A DNA stretch of 22,568 bases from assembly GCA_037178675.1 (NCBI GenBank), contig JAYMGJ010000707.1, forward strand, positions 1-22,568, in the 5' to 3' direction. Within the stretch, counting starts at the first letter, position 1; the number at the start of each line of letters is the position of its first letter. This DNA comes from Scleroderma bovista (lineage: Eukaryota > Basidiomycota > Agaricomycetes > Boletales > Sclerodermataceae). The position numbers and the translations under genes were made by a program. Positions 17,010 through 22,568 of the stretch are shown here, piece after piece. The notes under the pieces were generated by a model. That model was not told the origin of the DNA and searched no databases. It worked only from the letters and a program-made list of their open reading frames with translations.

Positions 17010-20000
17010 TTAGAACTCAAAACCTGATTCATTGTCATCCTCTTCTGAACCATCCAGCTCACTACTGTTGTTGTCATCAAATAACATGGACTCGGAATCA
17101 CTTTCCCCATCATCGTCCTCATTGTGGCCATTGTCAGGGCCAATATTGTCATCATGGGGAGGGGGAACCTGGGAGAGTGACTCTGGGCCAGTGTGAAATA
17201 TATCATCGGCTTCATCTTCGCTATCTGCCACCAGAAATGTGGCATTCTTAGATGTGTTGCCATCACCAGTAATCCTGTCCATTGACTGGACTCTGCACTG
17301 AGTTCCGTGGCCAATGCCAATTCCTGCAAAACAAGCAGACATATCTCGGTCCGCAAAGCTACTTGTATTAGAAAGGGTGAGGTGAATCAAAGGAAAGAAC
17401 ATACATATTGACATAGAATGCATGCCAGTCATCTGTTTCTCCTGGCTGCCTTGCAGATGACTCCCCACACCTCAGAAGAGCATCAGTTCGACCTTCAGAG
17501 AATGCAGGGATGAGGTGACATCCACGAATCACAAGAGATGGGTCCAGGAATCCAAAAGGGTTTGCATCTGTCTCAGGTACAAATCCGATTTTTGGTAGGC
17601 AGGCTACTTTAAACCCCCAGCAATATCCCGGCTCTACACCAAGCCAATGAACCCAAAGAACCTCCATTGTTTGTGGAGAGTGATTACGGGCATCCGGTGC
17701 AACATGGATAACCGGAATAAGAAATGCTTGAAGGACCCGAGCATACCAAAATGGATGGGCACCTAATCCTTCTTCCCTCGAAAACACCATGACAGTGCAT
17801 TCATGGCCTGGTCGCATGAAGTCCTGATGGTGCCAGATGTCATAGGATGTATAGTTGACATGAAAGACCTTCGACTTGATGATGCAGTTAAGGTTGTTGA
17901 TGAAATGGAGTTGGCTGTGCTCAACCGCACTAAACTGGTGTTCATCCCCATCATATTCGTGCTGATACAACCATGTGAGTAGGTGGTCCTTTAACCTGGA
18001 AATAAAGTCATCCTGCAAAGATGGTATCAATTAAATTGTCTAGTGGTCGTGGGCATAGAAACAGGATTCCTCACCCTGATGGCAGGGTCACCACGAGCAC
18101 AAAGATCATAGAGAAGCTTTTTCAGGTTTACAATGTGGTTGGCGCTACTGGAAAGCACGTGGTGCAATTGAGGAATGGTATCCATGTCAGATGCCTCGAA
18201 CATAGTAGATGGATTATTGAAGCCTTCCTGCCACTGAATGTGAGTGAAACATCGCTCTTGCTTTGCAAGTTGCTTCGAGACACTTTGTTTACTTGTAAAT
18301 CCATAAAATTTCTTGATCAGATGGTGGGAAAGCTCTCCCTGAATGCCAATGTCAGACAGTCACCATTAAGATGTTCTACCATGGATTTTACTTACGATTT
18401 GTGTGGTATATGAATCAGTTGTCCCAAATAGTTGGATGGTTTGAGCGTAGTCTCCCAAGGCATGAAATTTGTACGTGAGCATGTTGAAGCTCTTGGGTCG
18501 AGGGCCACTCTGTGAAGCATTCGCTCCGTGGTTCTTTGCTTCTGTTTCTTGCTGCCGCCGTCATGCTGACACCTCGCTAGGTAACTCCTTGGTCTGGAAA
18601 GCTGCACAGGTTACCTCAACAAATTGTTGGAGTTGCTTGCTCAACATTCGGAGTGATTGCTTGAGGAGATCAAGCGAGTCCTCCATATGCATATGAAGTC
18701 ACAGTTTGGCCAAAGCATGCCATTCCGCGAGATGAAATAAAAGTATCCTAATCGATGTGTTGTGTTCGTCTGGAAAAAGATCATCAAATGCAGGAATTGC
18801 ACACTGCAGTACATCAGAGAATATTGCCTTCAGACTGGAATCTTGCCTTACCTGCAGCATATCTTCAAAGTGGTGTGCAGTCTTGTGTGCCATCTCCACA
18901 GTATCTGGAGGCAACCTACATATGCCATTGACCCCAAATGGTGGTATTGCCAAGTATCTGTATGTTTTGTAAATGTAAGACACCAATTTTGATGGCACGT
19001 AAATGTTCAACATACCGTTCATTCAATCTTGCAACATTGGATGGGTCCACAACATACAAAATGCGGATCAGATGCTTTAGCACATTTTTCAATATACCTA
19101 GTTCAAACTTGTGCATGAGGTCCACCACAATGATTGGAAATAGTTCGAAACCAAGTGGCAAAAGGTGTTCTGTGAATGCATTCTTGTAACATAAGTTTAT
19201 TGCTTCCCACAAATCTCATGAGGACTTACCAATGTTGGCAGTGTTGGAGAAGCATGATTTTGGGATCAGGCTTCATGGACATGGGCAATGGCCTTTGTCC
19301 CTGATGGTTGCAATGAGGATCCTGAGGTCCATATCATAAGATGGTTGATGAGTGAATTACATTAGTTACGCACTTCTCAGGGTAATCTGCAGAGTAGGTG
19401 AAGATCCTTGGGAACACACACCAGTATTTACCATCGAAGCATTTGACCACAATGCCGTTCTTGTAAGCCTCGATAAAGTCTTTGTCTAAAAGAATGTTCC
19501 AAACAGCGTGAAATAACTCTCATTTACAGTGAGTGAGCACATCAGACTGCCTTTTTCGTTGGGATATTGTCTTAACAAAAGCTTTGAGTGATGGCGGTAG
19601 CTATGTTCTCGTGAGTACACATACTTGAAAGGATAGAATCAAGAACTTACGGGAGGGATAAACGCGATAGGGTAACATGCACCAGAAGCTGGAGAGGCAC
19701 AGATGTACTTAGACAGGTTTCTGAAGAAGAGATAGATGGGCCATGCACTCAAATGTCCAAACAGATTTAGTTGTGTCGAATCCGACCAGAACATCAACCC
19801 CGCTACCACTCTTTCCAGCTGACAGTTGTCAGTGTGCTTCTGCTTCTGAATCTCGTTGTGTGCCTTATTCCATGCATCAGATGAATATAATTCATCATAT
19901 ATACACTGTTCTCGACCTGATGGGGATTTCCAGACCCGTTTGAAAGGCATGAGGTGGAACCATTTTGATATGGGCTCAGAGAACACAGTTTTGATCACAG

Positions 20001-20802
20001 CTGTCAAGGATCGACACATGAGACTGGGGACACGAAAAGAATGTTTGTTTGCCTCTTGTTGTTTCTTGTGCATGGGGATTATAATGTCCAGTACTTCTTC
20101 TCTCCAGCCATCATGATCAAAAACCCTAGTCATATCAGGGGCAACTTCATCTTCCAGTCGCTTCAACAGTGTTGACGCATCAAAGTGGGTGAAGTCATCT
20201 ACATTGAAATCTGGAGCTTGGATCACGTCATGAACAAGATGTGTTACTTCAGCAATTGACTTCTGACTGTTCCCAGTCAGTTTCCATGTCATTAACCACC
20301 AAATTGACATATTTGCCCAAGGCCATGGTGGTGCACGCTCTCCAGAAGGCCCGTAGCAATCATCACAGCTTTCATGGGCTCCATTCGGGTCAACTTCATG
20401 GCAGCGAGGCAGGTCCGACAGATCAAGGATGGAAAGAAGTGCATCTGGATCATATGAAGGATGATGGCAGTAATCATGAGTGATCCTGAACTTATTGAAC
20501 ACAGTTCGAAATGAATCGAATACATGGAGGATCACCCAACGTGGAAGAGAAGGTGGGCCTACTACAGGGCACGTGGCAACTGCAGGCACCATTGGCTCTG
20601 GAAGTTCATCCTGATAATGGCATGGTAAACAGCATGGTTGAGATGGGCGTGGCGCGTCAACCACAGTAGGGAGTGGAAGAGGACTAGGCTCATTTACTGT
20701 GCCATCTGGCATCACCTGCATGGTGGGATCACCTGGAGCTGCAGGAGTCTGGAACTCATGCATTGAAGTGCCAGGACTAGTCTCCTCAATGGTCGGTGTT
20801 GG
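17010..20802 (-). pseudogene. Plavaka-type DNA transposase, multi-exon, inactivated
   Basis: Plavaka elements are cut-and-paste transposons mainly known from Basidiomycota. Exons read on the - strand: 19651-20802, 19374-19600, 19230-19321, 19016-19182, 18852-18957, 18396-18803, 18075-18338, 17405-18012 and 17010-17358, with introns of 47-62 bp. Family blocks: MFWSDSTQLNLFGHLSAWPI, YLFFRNLSKYI, SQRKRQSDVLTHC, VVDLMHKFELG (usually MHEFELG), FGTTDSYTTQIGEL, LCARGDPAIRDDF, NPFGFLDPSLVIRGCHLIPA, RQPGETDDWHAFYVNIFADR, then an Asp/Ser-rich tail. In-frame TGA at 19520-19522, 19273-19275, 18699-18701 and 18561-18563; the splice at 19183-19229 leaves a phase mismatch, and part of the protein after LIPKS seems deleted. 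An N-terminal exon before 20802 (possible intron 20803-20861) was not resolved. No terminal inverted repeats found. Confidence 0.88.
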
Positions 20803-20861
20803 CTACAGTGAGTGACAGAATGAGCCTGCAACACATAACATCCAAAAGTTGAAGGCCATAC

Positions 20862-21300
20862 CATTGTCAAAATACTGGAAGGCCTCTTTGAAGGCCTTTC
20901 CTCCAATGCACAAGTAGATGGCTGATGTTTGAGTCGTCAAGTCTGAGCCCCGATGGCCAGAATAGTCATTCTGTGGAAGTAGACCCGGCAGGTATTGCGA
21001 TGGTTGGATAACCCTCTTGAATTTGAAAAGGTACAGTTGCAGGGTTCCCCACATCTGAACAGCTCACTCATTCAAATTGCGAGAATAAATAGCAGCACCA
21101 GCGTGTGGCAGAATATGCATAGTTTCATGGATGAGAGACATCTGACAAGTAAGCCTGTCAGACAGTCCAAGTGAGTCATGGCTGGGCACATACAGCTGTG
21201 TTCTGCTGACAAACTGTGCGTTGCCCCAAGAACCAGGTCTGTGCGAAACTTCAAGTGCACAGCACGAAGGTGCAACGACGGGTGGGCACAATGAGAGCAA
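20862..21300. other. No gene recognised
   Basis: Short open frames occur on the - strand (for example one ending IGGKAFKEAFQYFDN before a GTATGG donor at 20861), which might be an upstream transposase exon. Nothing can be assigned. Confidence 0.3.
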
Positions 21301-21304
21301 CCGC

Positions 21305-21900
21305 TACAGGAGTTGGAGCGAAGAACTTTGGGGCTTGCAATCCTACGTTTTTCCCATCTTGGACCAATCACGATCATAACATCCGAGTTTTCGATCCAAC
21401 CCTTATTATTACATACTTTTAGGTTGATCAAGGAGAGGAATGGAGGGACTACATACTTTGCTGGAGCGGGTTTGCAAGTTACTTGGATGGTAAGCATTGC
21501 TTCAGAATTCACACCTTTGGCTCTAGCTTGGCAATTTGGATGACGGTGATCTGAAAAGAGTCAATTTATTTGTATCTGGCAAAGGTGGAAGCTGTGACGT
21601 CACCTTATGTGGTTAGAATTGACCCATAGGATGGGTTCTCCATTCTCCCTGACAATCAGCCCTTTGAGATTCTCCAGCGGTGTTGTCATTCCGAATCCAC
21701 CGGAAAAAAAAAACTGCACCATAGGGCGAGTATCTTCATGAAGTAGGCCTTGGCTGCAGGACCTGAGCCAAGGTGCATTAATAGGAAGAGTATTTAGACT
21801 CACCGAAAAAAATCCCCACAAGTTCATCCCAATGCCAGTCTTCAGTCACCTTCCTAACAAGCTTGAGCACAAAATCTTCCTTATCACAGTCACGGAGCAT
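21305..21900 (-). pseudogene. Unidentified exon-like remnants
   Basis: A segment starting MLRDCDKEDFVLKLVRK at 21900 and running to DWHWDELVGIFF ends at a GTGAGT donor (21803). Further down the strand are segments such as GMTTPLENLKGLIVRENGEP (~21600-21690), ended by a possible GTGACG donor, and MLTIQVTCKPAPAKY (~21450-21500). Which frames join is ambiguous, since alternative frames also look plausible. The texture is coding rather than random, but I recognise no family. Could be a host gene remnant or more transposon. Confidence 0.3.
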
Positions 21901-22077
21901 GCTTGCCCCCACCGTTACTTACTTATTGCTCGGTGGGTTCGAGTCTGGTGAGTTCTACATGGACCTCTACTGCAAAGCTGTTAGGTTTTTGTTAGGGTGG
22001 AAAACATTGTTTACCACTCAGTCATCCTTTACAGTGATGCGGCCGCCCAACGCTTCATTGCTTCCTTGGAGCCCCGC

Positions 22078-22568
22078 TGTCATGCACCAAACAGGTTTGG
22101 TACAGTGAACATGGAAGATAACACCTATATCGAATGATCCTTATGCGAAGGATAAGCACGACGGACCCTCATTGTAGCCATCTATCTCACAAGAAGACTA
22201 TCCTGATGCGAGAGATGAATGCCAATGCAGACAGTCATCTATCGCACGAGAACCGCCAAGAAGCAGAAGAAACTGAAGGAATAACGTCAATTGTGGTATG
22301 AGAAAGGAATGCACACGTCTGCAGTCCAACTCCCATACCAGAACGATCAAAGAAGCCAAAGAATTGATGGAGAAATGAAGGAGAAAGAGAAGAAATGATT
22401 TTTAGCACCCAAATGTCATTTTTAGGCACCCAGTGCCGGCATTCTAATATTTTGAATAGCTCCATCGTTTCTAAAGCTATCAGGCACGTGACTATACCAT
22501 CAGAGAGCCTAGAACGTGGTCTATCTGCCTGTCAAGTTCTGACACAAATCCGTTCATTTCCCATGGAG
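22078..22568 (+). mobile_element. Head of a second 2.1-kb LTR-like element (copy B), cut by the window edge
   Basis: TGTCATGCACCAAACAGG onward matches the complement of 8479 downward for all ~490 visible bases, with around 20 differences. It is inverted relative to copy A. Flanking sequence before 22078 (CCCGC) differs from that next to copy A, so the shared end TGTCA is the true terminus. Most differences are CpG in copy A and TpG or CpA here, so this copy is older or more heavily decayed. Confidence 0.85.

Noticed and set aside
18021..18413. 130-codon + strand frame
   Set aside because: Opposite transposase exons with matching splice sites and conserved motifs on the - strand.
21930..21960. 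GGTTCGAGTC, resembling a tRNA T-loop
   Set aside because: Flanking bases do not form a T stem, and no acceptor, D or anticodon arms can be found around it.

Overview
This window looks like a transposon-dense, gene-poor stretch of a fungal nuclear genome, most likely a mushroom-type basidiomycete (Agaricomycetes). The reasons are recognisable family blocks of a chromodomain Ty3/gypsy retrotransposon, a Ty1/copia retrotransposon, a Plavaka-type DNA transposase and a DEK_C-ended (class V/VII type) chitin synthase, together with many spliceosomal introns of only 46-62 bp with GT...AG ends. All identifications come from reading the translations and recalling family motifs; no database search was possible.

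Layout, left to right. (1) 1-2.7 kb: the 3' end of a Ty3/gypsy chromovirus on the + strand (end of integrase plus chromodomain, polypurine tract, start of the 3' LTR). Between pol and the LTR, on the opposite strand, lies an intact two-exon gene for a charged coiled-coil protein with a Zn(II)2Cys6-like cysteine cluster. (2) 2.7-5.5 kb: a non-coding, repeat-rich tract with about 20 copies of CCGGAGT in one orientation, a 30-bp minisatellite and three copies of a ~161-bp repeat. (3) 5.77-14.06 kb: a complete but dead Ty1/copia element on the - strand, with 5-bp target duplications (CAAAC), two LTRs, polypurine tract and a primer-binding site matching the anticodon arm of initiator tRNA-Met. It has been hit by a 2.1-kb LTR-like element inside RNase H and by a 243-bp solo-LTR-like insert between protease and integrase. 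(4) 14.7-16.7 kb: a 5'-truncated, intron-containing chitin synthase pseudogene (- strand). (5) 17.0-20.8 kb: a multi-exon Plavaka transposase pseudogene (- strand). (6) 20.8-22.08 kb: unidentified coding-like remnants. (7) 22.08 kb to the end: the head of a second copy of the 2.1-kb LTR-like element, inverted relative to the first.

The common theme is decay by C-to-T change, largely at CpG: nearly every premature stop in four unrelated genes is TGA where Arg (CGA) would be expected, or TAG/TAA where Gln would be. The LTR differences and the two copies of the 2.1-kb element show the same signature. The only multi-exon reading frame that looks intact is the antisense gene inside the gypsy element, which is the most interesting object here.
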